DNA of 64,000 nt, from assembly GCA_021158465.1 (NCBI GenBank), contig JAGGUN010000019.1, forward strand, positions 18,796 through 82,795. Direction: 5' to 3'. Within the stretch, counting starts at the first letter, position 1; every line of letters starts with the position of its first letter. This document shows positions 30,166-39,070 of the stretch, piece after piece. The notes below the pieces were generated by a model. That model was not told the origin of the DNA. It did not search any database and was given only the letters and a program-made list of their open reading frames with translations. Both the position numbers and the translations under genes were made by a program. The DNA comes from a bacterium (GTDB lineage: Bacteria; UBP14; UBA6098; 4484-93).

Positions 30166-31184
30166 TCGAATACCCTGTCGATTATTCCACCACCTATAAC
30201 CCTGTCTCCATCATAGAAGACAGCCGACTGCCCTGGGGTTATTGCCTTCTGTGGCTCACTGAATTCTACAATATATCTCCCTCCAGAGCAAGATACAACA
30301 GCCTCCGCACCAGGATGAAGATACCTTATCTTGCATATTGCTTGAAACCTTTCCCGGGGATATTCGTATGGGAACCAGTTCGTATCGACTATACTAAACC
30401 GCCTTTTGTAGAGTTGCTCCTCATTGCCGATATAGACTCGATTTGACTTCGTGTCGATCCTTACGACATACCTTGGCTCTCCGAAGCTGCCAAAGCCTCG
30501 TCTCTGACCTATGGTGAAGAGTGCTGCTCCGTTATGACTGCCAGTAACCTTACCCGATGTGTCCACGACATCGCCAGGAGCAAGATATCCCTTCAAAACC
30601 TGCTTCAGACCACCACCAAGGAGAAAGCAGGAATCTTGGCTCCCGCGGTAGGAATCGAAGATATTGCCGAAAATCCTTTCTGCTTCCTTATTTACCTTAG
30701 ATTTTGTCATCTCGCCGAGCGGAAAGACTGTTCTTTCAAGCTGTGACTGTGTAAGTCTGTATAGGAAATAGGATTGCTCCTTTCCCTTGTCCCTGCCGCG
30801 CAGAAGCAGGAAACGCCTTCCTGATTTCCTTACCCTTGCGTAGTGTCCTGTGGCGATGTGCATTCCATTAAATTCGTTGCGAAGGGTCTCCCACTTCAAG
30901 AGTGGGTTGCATATAACACAGGGATTGGGCGTTCTCGATTTAAGGTATTCCTGAATGAACGGTTTGACAACGAGTTCATCGAACCTTTTCCTTAGATTTA
31001 TAACCCTGTGTACGACCCCGAGGAGAGTTGCTACCTTCTCTGCACGAGATACAGTCTCCTCTTGTCCATCACAAAAGATGAATGTCACTGCCAGCACATT
31101 CCAGCCTGCTTCCTTCAGGAGATAAGCGGCGTATGAGCTGTCAACTCCTCCGGAGAGAGCGACTGCAACATCACCCAGGGGCAT
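30162..31184 (-). CDS. mnmA: tRNA-specific 2-thiouridylase MnmA
   Basis: Makes 2-thiouridine at the wobble position of Lys, Glu and Gln tRNAs using ATP and persulfide sulfur. The 340 residues show the PP-loop SGGVDSS and the two reactive cysteines (NPCVIC near residue 95; SQDSCFL near residue 190). ATGHYAR, FTIGQRRG and the C-terminal beta barrel follow. It lies directly after an IscU-like scaffold gene and overlaps it by 14 bases, a sensible sulfur-delivery pairing, although no iscS is present here. Confidence 0.96.
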   Translation of the reverse strand: MPLGDVAVALSGGVDSSYAAYLLKEAGWNVLAVTFIFCDGQEETVSRAEKVATLLGVVHRVINLRKRFDELVVKPFIQEYLKSRTPNPCVICNPLLKWETLRNEFNGMHIATGHYARVRKSGRRFLLLRGRDKGKEQSYFLYRLTQSQLERTVFPLGEMTKSKVNKEAERIFGNIFDSYRGSQDSCFLLGGGLKQVLKGYLAPGDVVDTSGKVTGSHNGAALFTIGQRRGFGSFGEPRYVVRIDTKSNRVYIGNEEQLYKRRFSIVDTNWFPYEYPRERFQAICKIRYLHPGAEAVVSCSGGRYIVEFSEPQKAITPGQSAVFYDGDRVIGGGIIDRVFE

Positions 31185-31560
31185 TTTCCACTGACTTCCT
31201 CTTGATATAGTCTTCTATCGCCTTATGCAAGGCTTCTATCGCAAGGCTGGAGCAGTGTATCTTCTGTGGGGGCAGACCGCCGAGGGTCTTTACCAGCACA
31301 TCGTAGGTTACATTCTTCGCTTCCTCGAGTGTCTTCCCTTTCACAAGTTCAGTCAATATACTGGAGCTTGCTATTGCCGCAGCACAGCCGAAGGTCCTGA
31401 ACTTTATGTCGGTTATACAGTTGTCCTCCACCTTTAGCTGTATCTTCATTACATCACCGCACACAGGATTGCCAACCTCTGCCTCACCATCAGGGTTCCC
31501 TATCTCCCCGACATTCTTCGGGCTTACAAAAAGCTCTATCACCTTTTTTGAGTATTTCAC
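31171..31560 (-). CDS. iscU: Iron-sulfur cluster scaffold protein (IscU / NifU-N type)
   Basis: Scaffold on which Fe-S clusters are built. From the GTG at 31560 it is 129 residues and begins MKYSKKVIELF, like the family. The three ligand cysteines are in GNPVCGDV, TFGCAAA and IHCSSL. GGGGG lies ten bases before the GTG; a longer in-frame extension would start upstream of the -10 box of its promoter, so it is rejected. First gene of the iscU-mnmA-rhomboid-ruvA operon. Confidence 0.93.
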   Translation of the reverse strand: MKYSKKVIELFVSPKNVGEIGNPDGEAEVGNPVCGDVMKIQLKVEDNCITDIKFRTFGCAAAIASSSILTELVKGKTLEEAKNVTYDVLVKTLGGLPPQKIHCSSLAIEALHKAIEDYIKRKSVENAPG

Positions 31561-31588
31561 TATTAGAACCCCCTTTACTTTGCCTCTT

Positions 31589-31616
31589 ATAATACCAATT
31601 CCACCCAAAAAATCAA
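31589..31616 (-). promoter_or_regulatory. Promoter of the iscU-mnmA-rhomboid-ruvA operon
   Basis: Minus strand TTGATT (31616-31611), 16-base spacer, TATTAT (31594-31589). The leader of about 22 bases holds the GGGGG ribosome-binding site. Same form as the promoters of accA, ispG and the pgpH-like operon. Confidence 0.65.
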
Positions 31617-31635
31617 GCGATTTTGAGTAAAAGGT

Positions 31636-31663
31636 TTGCGTGGAGAGAAATTTTATTTAATTT
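31636..31663 (+). promoter_or_regulatory. Candidate promoter of the surface-glycan operon
   Basis: TTGCGT (31636-31641), 16-base spacer, TAATTT (31658-31663). It is weaker than others in the window but rightly placed about 22 bases before the AGGAGG/TTG start of the dehydratase gene. Confidence 0.35.
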
Positions 31664-31691
31664 GTTCAATAAAAAGAGACAGGAGGTGGCT

Positions 31692-32687
31692 TTGTCTTAC
31701 GATATATCAGGTAAGCGTGTTCTTGTGACGGGGGCAGGTGGCTTTATCGGCAGTCATCTTGTCGAGAGGCTGTTGAACGAGGTGGGTCAGGTTCGAGCGT
31801 TTGTTCGGTACAACTCCAGAGGCGACATAGGGCTTTTGAGATACCTCGGCAGGGAGAAGCTATCAGATGTCGAGATAATCTTTGGTGACCTCCGGGATTT
31901 CAATGCGTTACTTAGTTCCCTTCGTGGTGTTGATGTTCTGTTTCATCTTGGGGCGATGGTGTCCATTCCATATTCGTATCTGCATCCTTACGAGGTTATC
32001 GAGACGAATGTTCTTGGGACGACAAATGTACTTCTTGCTGCTCGTGAGGCGCAGGTTGAGCGGATCGTCCACACATCGACGAGCGAGGTTTATGGGACGG
32101 CAGATTATGTTCCGATGGATGAATCACATCCTTTGAAAGGGCAATCCCCGTATTCGGCGAGCAAGGTAGGTGCAGACAAGATAGCTGGGAGTTTCTACAG
32201 GGCATACGGTCTCCCTGTGGCGACCATCCGCCCGTTTAACACATTTGGTCCGAGGCAGTCGATGCGGGCAGTCATCCCGACGATTATAACCCAGGTTCTG
32301 ACGAGAGATGAGCTTCACCTCGGGAATCTGGATGCCACCAGGGATTTCACATTTGTTCTCGATACCTGTGAAGGGTTCATCCAGGTTGCCTCTTGTGATA
32401 CCTGTATCGGTGAAGAGACGAATATCGGCAGCGGGTTTGAGGTCTCGATTCGTGGTGTTGCAGAGAAGGTTATGGAAATAACCGGAAGGAAGATCCCTAT
32501 TGTGGTTGATAAAGAGAGGATGAGACCCGAGAAAAGCGAGGTAGAAAGGCTATTTGCGGGAACAGAAAAGGCTAGGAGACTCTTTGGCTGGAGCCCTAAG
32601 TATACCTTTGAGGATGGGCTCAAGCTCACGATCAATTGGATTGAGAAAAACATAGACATCTACAATCCGGATAAATACTGCATATGA
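31692..32687 (+). CDS. NAD-dependent nucleotide-sugar 4,6-dehydratase, LegB-like
   Basis: Extended SDR enzyme, 331 residues from a TTG at 31692 preceded by AGGAGG at five bases. It has the Rossmann motif TGAGGFIGSH, and the sequence HTSTSEVYGTADYVP. SPYSASKVGADKIA (catalytic Tyr-x3-Lys) and RPFNTFGPRQS follow. These closely recall LegB, the UDP-GlcNAc 4,6-dehydratase of legionaminic acid and related routes. It would make a 4-keto-6-deoxy sugar for the DegT aminotransferase two genes downstream. First gene of an eight-gene glycan operon. The exact substrate is an inference. Confidence 0.85.
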   Translation: MSYDISGKRVLVTGAGGFIGSHLVERLLNEVGQVRAFVRYNSRGDIGLLRYLGREKLSDVEIIFGDLRDFNALLSSLRGVDVLFHLGAMVSIPYSYLHPYEVIETNVLGTTNVLLAAREAQVERIVHTSTSEVYGTADYVPMDESHPLKGQSPYSASKVGADKIAGSFYRAYGLPVATIRPFNTFGPRQSMRAVIPTIITQVLTRDELHLGNLDATRDFTFVLDTCEGFIQVASCDTCIGEETNIGSGFEVSIRGVAEKVMEITGRKIPIVVDKERMRPEKSEVERLFAGTEKARRLFGWSPKYTFEDGLKLTINWIEKNIDIYNPDKYCI

Positions 32688-32697
32688 AAGGGGCTCT

Positions 32698-33408
32698 ATG
32701 AAGACGGTTATACTTGCCGGTGGAAAGGGGACAAGACTCCGCCCGTACACGACCATCATCCCGAAGCCACTTCTGCCGGTAGGAGGTATGCCTATCCTCG
32801 ATGTGGTTCTCAAACAGCTGGCCAGCTACGCCATATCGGAAGTTCACCTTGCGGTCGGTTATCTTGGAGAGCTTATTAAAACATACTTTGGCAAGGAAAG
32901 ATATGGTATGCCTCTTTACTACCACTTTGAGTGTGACCCGCTCGGGACTGCCGGACCGCTGGCGAACATCGAAGGACTTGATGACACATTTGTCGTTATG
33001 AACGGGGATGTCCTCTCAACGCTTGACCTCGATGAGTTTGTCGAATTCCATAAGAGTAAGAAAGCCGTAGCTTCCATTGCAACATACAACAGGGATGTCT
33101 ATATCGACTTTGGGATACTGAAGATAGACGAGAACAGATACCTGACGGACTATATCGAGAAGCCGACACTGAAATACTCGGTCAGTATGGGGGTATATCT
33201 TTTCGAGGCGGATGTTCTTGCATACATTGAGAAGGGCAAATATCTCGATTTTCCCGATTTGATTAGGATTTTAATCAGCAAAGGAGAACGGGTTGCGAGT
33301 TTCCCGTTTGATGGATACTGGCTTGACATTGGGCGGCACGAGGATTATGAAAAGGCGATCGAGGAGTTCGATTCGATAAAAGATGAGCTTTTTAAGGGGA
33401 GAGGATGA
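32698..33408 (+). CDS. Sugar-phosphate nucleotidyltransferase
   Basis: Activates a sugar 1-phosphate to its nucleotide form. The 236 residues have the signature LAGGKGTRLRPYT, PKPLLPVGG, the metal-site Asp in VMNGDVLS, and DYIEKP. A YWLDIGRHEDYEKA end is typical of GMP/TMP/GTP-sugar transferases of this class. No CBS domains, unlike PtmE. It sits between the LegB-like dehydratase and the aminotransferase, so it supplies or extends the same nucleotide-sugar pathway; nucleotide specificity cannot be read by eye. Confidence 0.88.
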   Translation: MKTVILAGGKGTRLRPYTTIIPKPLLPVGGMPILDVVLKQLASYAISEVHLAVGYLGELIKTYFGKERYGMPLYYHFECDPLGTAGPLANIEGLDDTFVVMNGDVLSTLDLDEFVEFHKSKKAVASIATYNRDVYIDFGILKIDENRYLTDYIEKPTLKYSVSMGVYLFEADVLAYIEKGKYLDFPDLIRILISKGERVASFPFDGYWLDIGRHEDYEKAIEEFDSIKDELFKGRG

Positions 33409-34547
33409 TCTGGCGGATTACGCTTGCCAACCCGACTATTGGGGCTGAGGAGGAGAAAGCAGCTCTCGATGTTCTCCGTTCTGGCTGGCTCTCGATGGGT
33501 AGAGTGACGGAGGAATTCGAGAGCAAGTTCGCCAGTATGCTCGGCGTAAGGTATGCCTTTGCGACATCCAGTGGAACGGCTGCTCTCCATCTTGCTTCAC
33601 TCTCTTTGGGGGTTGGACCTGGCGACGAGGTGATTGTTCCATCGCTGACATTCGTTGCAACCGTCAATGCATTTGTCTACGATGGTGCGGTCCCAGTTTT
33701 CGCTGAGATAACAGGAGAAGACAACCTCAACATCTCTCCGCAGGATATAGAGAGAAGGATAACTTCCAGGACAAAGGGGATAGTTGTTGTCCATTATGCA
33801 GGGTATCCTGTTGATATAGAATCCGTCCTTGGAGTTGCGAGAAGACATAACCTATGGGTAGTTGAGGATGCTGCTCATGCACCGCTTGCAAGGCTTTCTG
33901 GGCGATTCCTGGGAACATTCGGTGATGTTGCTGCCTTCTCGTTCTTCCCGAATAAGAATATGACCACTGGGGAGGGTGGGATGGTGGTTACCAACAGGGA
34001 GGATTTAGCGGATAGGATACGGCTTTTCCGCTCGCACGGAATGACGACCTTGACCTGGGAAAGGCACAAGGGACATGCTCACTCATACGATGTTGTTGCT
34101 CTCGGGAGGAACTATCGAATCGACGAACTCCGCTCTGCTTTGGGGCTTGTTCAGTTAAGAAAGCTTGCAGAAAACAACAGGAAAAGGGGTAATCTTACAG
34201 AGCTTTACCGAAAGCTTCTGGCGGATGTAGATGATCTGAAGGTCCCGTTTATTGGGCATCCAGGAGAGCCAGCTTATCATATTATGCCCGTACTTGTCCC
34301 GCTGGGGAAACGGAAGAAGGTTATCGATTATATGAGGAGAAGTGGTATCCAGACATCGGTGCATTATCCGCCTGTGCATTTATTTACATACTACCGGGAG
34401 AGGTTCGGTTTCAGAGAGGGGGCTCTCCCTACGACGGAGAGAGTGGCTTTATCCGAACTAACGCTCCCTCTGTATCCAGGGATGACAGAGGATGACATAG
34501 CGGTTGTTGTCGAAACATTGAAAGAGGCTCTAACAACCGTATGCTGA
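33405..34547 (+). CDS. DegT/DnrJ/EryC1 family sugar aminotransferase
   Basis: PLP enzyme that aminates a keto nucleotide sugar. The 380 residues show SSGTAALHLA, VVEDAAHAP, and the PLP lysine in FFPNKNMTTGEGG. NYRIDELRSALGLVQL and SVHYPPVHL follow. Length is typical. The ATG overlaps the stop of the nucleotidyltransferase. Together with the LegB-like dehydratase and the acyltransferase it forms a dehydrate-aminate-acylate series as in bacillosamine-type or perosamine-type sugars. Confidence 0.92.
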   Translation: MIWRITLANPTIGAEEEKAALDVLRSGWLSMGRVTEEFESKFASMLGVRYAFATSSGTAALHLASLSLGVGPGDEVIVPSLTFVATVNAFVYDGAVPVFAEITGEDNLNISPQDIERRITSRTKGIVVVHYAGYPVDIESVLGVARRHNLWVVEDAAHAPLARLSGRFLGTFGDVAAFSFFPNKNMTTGEGGMVVTNREDLADRIRLFRSHGMTTLTWERHKGHAHSYDVVALGRNYRIDELRSALGLVQLRKLAENNRKRGNLTELYRKLLADVDDLKVPFIGHPGEPAYHIMPVLVPLGKRKKVIDYMRRSGIQTSVHYPPVHLFTYYRERFGFREGALPTTERVALSELTLPLYPGMTEDDIAVVVETLKEALTTVC

Positions 34548-35071
34548 AACTGAAGATAGGAATATTTCTGCTAATAGAGAGGTTGCTTCGTTTCTGTGTT
34601 CATCCGTACCTGAGAGCGCGCTTTCTAAGATTTTTTGGTGCGACTGTTGGCAGGAATGTCAGGATATACGAGATTACACTCATCAATCTCAACAACGGTT
34701 TCAGAAACCTTACGATCGAGGACGATGTTCATATAGGAACAGGGTGTCTTATTGACCTTGCTGGAAAGGTGTGTTTGCGCAGGGGCGCAACCCTTTCTCC
34801 ACGGGTTACCATCATCACGCATAGCGACCCTGGAAGCAAGCATAACTCTCCGATTGCAAAGATTTACCCGCCTGAGGTCGGCGATGTCGAGATAGGGGAA
34901 TATGCCTGGCTTGGGACAGGGGTTACTGTGCTTAAGGGTGTTAAAATTGGGTCTTGTTCTGTTGTCGGTGCAGGCTCCGTTGTGAACAGAGACATCTCTC
35001 CAAACGCTGTTGCCGTTGGAATGCCAGCAAGGGTCATAAGGCGTCTTGAGCTTCCAGAGGGGGTAGGATGA
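34541..35071 (+). CDS. Left-handed beta-helix (hexapeptide) acyltransferase
   Basis: WbbJ/LacA-type acyltransferase, 176 residues, with hexapeptide repeats (e.g. IEDDVHIGTGCLID, IGEYAWLGTGVTVLKG, IGSCSVVGAGSVV) and catalytic-type His in IITHSDPG. The N-terminal helix (5-30) is hydrophobic. Likely acetylates the amino or hydroxyl group of the sugar built by the preceding genes. It overlaps the aminotransferase by seven bases. Confidence 0.87.
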   Translation: MLKLKIGIFLLIERLLRFCVHPYLRARFLRFFGATVGRNVRIYEITLINLNNGFRNLTIEDDVHIGTGCLIDLAGKVCLRRGATLSPRVTIITHSDPGSKHNSPIAKIYPPEVGDVEIGEYAWLGTGVTVLKGVKIGSCSVVGAGSVVNRDISPNAVAVGMPARVIRRLELPEGVG

Positions 35072-37458
35072 GTCGCAAGAAGAAAAGTGGCAAAGGAGAT
35101 CGTACACATAGAAGAAGCAAGCGGTTTCTTGGTGAGAAGGTTTTTGTACGGTTCTATTTCACTCTCATAATCCTGGCTGCTATTCTCTTTTTCCGTGAGG
35201 TTCTCTTTGAACCGTCGAGGATGCTTTTCGGCACGGACCTTGTCGGAGCAGGTGGAGTACAACTGAGGGAATATGCGGTAAAAACCATCAAACAGTTTGG
35301 CGAGTTTCCGCTCTGGATGAACTTGCTGTATTCCGGTATTCCGTATCTTGCGAACCTGAATATTGCACTCTATCCGACAACTCTGCTTTATTTTATATTC
35401 CCCGTCGAGAACGCGGTTGGTTACGGATTCTTTCTGAACTTCATCTTAGCGGGTCTCTTTATGTATCTTTTCGCCAGGAGCCAGAAACTTTCTGTCTTCT
35501 CGTCTGCTTTTGCAGGGGTTTCATATATGTTCACTGGGGTGCTTGTCTCACCGATATATGGTGGTCACGATGCCAGGATGATATGCATAGTCCTATTCCC
35601 TCTCACGATGTATTTCCTCGAGAAAGGGTTTGAGAGGAGGAATCTATTTTACTTTCTTTTGATGGGTGCATCTATGGGGCTGGCGCTTCTCGGTGCTCAT
35701 GTTCAGATGGCATATTTTTCCGGGCTTGCGGTGCTTGCCTATTTTGTCTACAGACTCGTTATTGAAATCATTCGGAAGAGAGGGGTTGCCAATATAATCA
35801 AGCTTATCCTCTTCGCTGGTCTTGGTGGGGTATTTGCTCTTGTTCTCGGTGCTGTTCAGGTCCTCCCGACGATTAATATGCTTCAGTATATGGTGAGAGG
35901 AGAGGGTGTAACAGGTTACAAGTATGCTTCTTCCTGGGCTATGCCTTGGCAGGAGGTGTTGTCGCTTCTCAACCCAAACTTTGTTGGAACGGTTGAGAAC
36001 TACTGGGGAACGAACTATTTCAAGCTCCACTCAGAATATCTTGGCATATTCCCGATATTCTTTGCTATTGTTGCTCTCTTTTTCTATCGGAAGAAGTTAC
36101 GTTGGTTCTGGGTCGGGCTTGGTGGATTTGCTCTACTCTTCTCTCTTGGAGCTGCTACACCTGTCCATAGACTCGCATATTATCTGATTCCGATGGTAAA
36201 GAAGTTCCGCGGACCTTCTATGTTCTTCTTCGTGTTTGCCTTCTCTGTCTGCCTGCTTGCGGGCTACGGTGCAGAGACGCTTATAGATGAAACTTATAAG
36301 GACAGAATAAAGAAACGAATATACAGTTTTAACAGGACAATAATAGTAATCCTCTCTGTTCTTGGTATTCTGTTCCTGTTCTCGCTTGTTTCGAAATCTG
36401 CTGTCACATCCATCTGGAAGAATGTTTTATTTAAGGGGTTATCCGAGCAGAAGATTGCTGTTATGAACGCAACATACGGCAAGTATCTTGCCGGATTTCT
36501 GGTGATGTTTCTCCTCCTTCTCCTTGCCTGGTGGTTAATGGAGCTGAGACGCAGGGGAAAGCTCTCCGTTGGGGTTTTCGCTTCGCTACTCGTTATTATT
36601 ACACTCCTCGACCTGTATCCGAGGGAGACAAGATTCCTTAAAACAATGCCCGTCAGGGGGTACCGTCAGGAGGACAATATCGTTCATTTCCTACATCAGG
36701 ACAGGGGAATATTCCGTGTATATCCATTCCCAAACACCTATGGTCCTAACGACCTTTTGAAATACGGCATAGCCTCTGCCTATGGTTCGCAGAATTTCCG
36801 TCTCCGATGGTATGAGAAGCTCATCGGCAGGCAGGGAAGTGACATTCTGATGAAAAAGCCTGTTGCCGACCTCTTGAATGTCAAGTATCTTGTTCTTCCG
36901 AAGGCATATTCCGACCCGCTCCTGGACGGGTACGAACCTGTATTCCAGGCTCCCAATAGATGGACAGTTTATCTCAACAAGACAGAGGTCAAGTTTGCAT
37001 GGTTGGTTGCCGGATACAGGGTTGCAGATTCGGAGGATGAAGCAATATCCTATGTGAAGCATCAGCAGTTCAACCCGTTTGAGACAGTTATCCTGGAAAA
37101 AGAACCCAAAAAAGGGAGGCTTCTTGCTGGGAGGAGGGGAGAAATCAACGGGGAAACGGATATTATCCTATTTTCTCCGAACAGGGTAACGCTCGATGTT
37201 TCCACCCCTACCGATGCGTTCCTTGTGCTATCGCAAGCATACTATCCGCTCTGGCAGGCAACAATCGATGGGGAAAGAACGGAGATTTTCAAGTCCGACG
37301 GTGCAATTCAATCGCTCTTTGTTCCAGCAGGTCAGCACAAAGTCGAGCTCAGATACTTCTCTAAATACTATCGAATAGGCAAAGTCCTGAGCGTTCTGGG
37401 GATTGTGCTTACCATCATCTCGCTCGTCGTCGTTGTTAGAAAGGAAAAGGGGAGATGA
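35068..37458 (+). CDS. YfhO family membrane protein (GT-C type glycosyltransferase)
   Basis: Large polytopic protein of 796 residues with a basic N-terminus and about a dozen membrane helices up to residue 515. An extracytoplasmic C-terminal domain (about 525-760) and a final membrane helix follow. The segment YYPLWQATIDGE near 725 and the acidic first loop (FGTDLVGAGG) are typical of YfhO proteins, which add sugars from polyprenyl-phosphate donors to lipoteichoic acid or other envelope glycans. Neighbouring UbiA-type and Dpm1-type genes could supply the lipid-linked donor. Confidence 0.87.
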   Translation: MSRKKKSGKGDRTHRRSKRFLGEKVFVRFYFTLIILAAILFFREVLFEPSRMLFGTDLVGAGGVQLREYAVKTIKQFGEFPLWMNLLYSGIPYLANLNIALYPTTLLYFIFPVENAVGYGFFLNFILAGLFMYLFARSQKLSVFSSAFAGVSYMFTGVLVSPIYGGHDARMICIVLFPLTMYFLEKGFERRNLFYFLLMGASMGLALLGAHVQMAYFSGLAVLAYFVYRLVIEIIRKRGVANIIKLILFAGLGGVFALVLGAVQVLPTINMLQYMVRGEGVTGYKYASSWAMPWQEVLSLLNPNFVGTVENYWGTNYFKLHSEYLGIFPIFFAIVALFFYRKKLRWFWVGLGGFALLFSLGAATPVHRLAYYLIPMVKKFRGPSMFFFVFAFSVCLLAGYGAETLIDETYKDRIKKRIYSFNRTIIVILSVLGILFLFSLVSKSAVTSIWKNVLFKGLSEQKIAVMNATYGKYLAGFLVMFLLLLLAWWLMELRRRGKLSVGVFASLLVIITLLDLYPRETRFLKTMPVRGYRQEDNIVHFLHQDRGIFRVYPFPNTYGPNDLLKYGIASAYGSQNFRLRWYEKLIGRQGSDILMKKPVADLLNVKYLVLPKAYSDPLLDGYEPVFQAPNRWTVYLNKTEVKFAWLVAGYRVADSEDEAISYVKHQQFNPFETVILEKEPKKGRLLAGRRGEINGETDIILFSPNRVTLDVSTPTDAFLVLSQAYYPLWQATIDGERTEIFKSDGAIQSLFVPAGQHKVELRYFSKYYRIGKVLSVLGIVLTIISLVVVVRKEKGR

Positions 37459-38318
37459 TACTTCCGCTCATCAAGTCTATGCGTCCTGCTCAGTGGATAA
37501 AGAATGTATTCGTGTTTGCCGGGATAGTCTTTGCCCGAAGGCTCACGGACGGCTCCTCAGTTTTGAAGGTTCTCGCCACCTTCGGGATATTCGTCCTCGT
37601 CTCATCAGCTGTGTATATTTATAATGATATAAAGGACAGGGAGGATGACAGGGCTCATCCGGCGAAGAGGCTTCGTCCCATAGCCTCTGGTGAGCTTTCG
37701 CTTCCTTTTGCATATATCTTCGCTACCCTCTTTGGGACGGTTGGAGTGTGTCTTTCGTTTTTGCTTGACCGTGGCGTTGCCGTTGTTGTCCTTATTTACC
37801 TTTTGATTAATATTTTATACAGCGTATATCTTCGGCGGGTGGTAATATTGGATATCCTCTGCGTTGCGTCCGGCTTTGTATTGAGGACATTCGCTGGGAC
37901 TGTGGTCATCGATGTGGAGATCTCATCCTGGTTGCTCGTGTCCGTGACGCTGCTTTCCCTCTTTATTGTTCTTGGGAAGAGAAGATCTGAGATAGTTAAG
38001 CAGGGTATCTCCCGGAGGACAGCGTCGCTTTACACGGCGGATTTCTTAGATGACGCGATCCTCGTTATCCTATCTGCGACGCTGGTGGTTTATATGCTTT
38101 ATGTCTTCTCAGCAAGGACAGAGGCTCAGTTTGGGCATATGAGAATGGCAGCAACTATTCCATTTGTTCTCTATGGCTTTTTCCGCTATCTTTTTCTTGT
38201 TAAGCGAGAGGGAGAGGGAGAATCTCCCGAACGATTGTTGTTGACAGATAAACCGTTCCTTCTTAATATTCTTCTTTGGGGTTTAACGGTTATCGTGGTG
38301 GTATATTTAGCACAGTAA
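37455..38318 (+). CDS. UbiA-family polyprenyl-phosphate phosphoribosyltransferase (DPPR synthase-like)
   Basis: Membrane prenyltransferase of 287 residues with about eight helices. The N-terminal MRPAQWIKNVFVFAG and the metal-binding NDIKDREDDRAHPAKRLRPI are hallmarks of decaprenyl-phosphate phosphoribose synthases rather than of ubiquinone or heme enzymes. In actinobacteria this makes the precursor of lipid-linked arabinose. Here no DprE epimerase genes adjoin, so it may feed a ribose- or arabinose-containing glycan via other loci. It overlaps the YfhO stop by four bases. Confidence 0.87.
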   Translation: MILPLIKSMRPAQWIKNVFVFAGIVFARRLTDGSSVLKVLATFGIFVLVSSAVYIYNDIKDREDDRAHPAKRLRPIASGELSLPFAYIFATLFGTVGVCLSFLLDRGVAVVVLIYLLINILYSVYLRRVVILDILCVASGFVLRTFAGTVVIDVEISSWLLVSVTLLSLFIVLGKRRSEIVKQGISRRTASLYTADFLDDAILVILSATLVVYMLYVFSARTEAQFGHMRMAATIPFVLYGFFRYLFLVKREGEGESPERLLLTDKPFLLNILLWGLTVIVVVYLAQ

Positions 38319-38326
38319 GGAGAGGT

Positions 38327-39070
38327 ATGAGTAGGTTTCTGGTTGTGATGCCGACCTACAATGAGCGAGAGAACATTGAGCGGATGGTAGCGGAGGTTCT
38401 TTCGCAGGATGACAGGATTGATATGTTGATAGTGGATGATAATTCTCCCGATGGGACAGGTGAGATTGCTGACAGACTCGCCTCGGAGAACGAGAGGGTT
38501 AATGTTCTGCACCGGTCAGGAAAGCTTGGACTGGGTTCTGCTTATGTTTCCGGGTTTTACTGGGCGCTTGAGAGGGGGTATGAGCTCATCTTCGAGATGG
38601 ACGCAGATTTCTCCCATAAGCCGGAATATCTACCGGAGTTCATAAGGATGGCAGGGGAGTATGACCTTGTTCTCGGTTCACGGTATATCAAGGGTGGTGG
38701 TGTGAAGAACTGGCCCTTCAAGAGGTGGGCTCTTTCATATTTTGCGAACCTTTATGTCAGGATGGTCACGGGGCTTCCTGTGCATGATGCCACTGGTGGA
38801 TTTAAGTGCTTCCGACATGAGGCGCTCGGTTCTCTTGACCTGTCGCAGGTGAAGTCGGATGGATACGCTTTTCAGATCGAGTTGACCTACAAGCTTTGGC
38901 GCAAGGGCTTCAGGATAAAGGAGATACCGATTATCTTCGAGGACAGGTTGCTTGGTGAGTCAAAGATATCCCGAGGGATAATAAAGGAGGCTTTCTTTCT
39001 GGTCTGGAAGCTCCGATTTGGCAAGATGCCCGACACGGAAAGACAGGGGCGAGCCACCGGTTTGGGCTGA
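38327..39070 (+). CDS. Polyprenol monophosphomannose synthase-like glycosyltransferase (GT2, Dpm1 type)
   Basis: Transfers mannose or another hexose from a nucleotide sugar to polyprenyl phosphate at the membrane. The 247-residue protein begins MSRFLVVMPTYNERENI and has the VDDNSPDGT and EMDADFSHKPEYLPE motifs. VLGSRYIKGGGVKNWP and a late KLWRKGFRIKEIPIIFEDR follow, all typical of Dpm1. No C-terminal membrane helices. The start at 38327 has AAGGAGAGG; the longer ORF start is not used. It could make the donor for the YfhO-like protein. Confidence 0.92.
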   Translation: MSRFLVVMPTYNERENIERMVAEVLSQDDRIDMLIVDDNSPDGTGEIADRLASENERVNVLHRSGKLGLGSAYVSGFYWALERGYELIFEMDADFSHKPEYLPEFIRMAGEYDLVLGSRYIKGGGVKNWPFKRWALSYFANLYVRMVTGLPVHDATGGFKCFRHEALGSLDLSQVKSDGYAFQIELTYKLWRKGFRIKEIPIIFEDRLLGESKISRGIIKEAFFLVWKLRFGKMPDTERQGRATGLG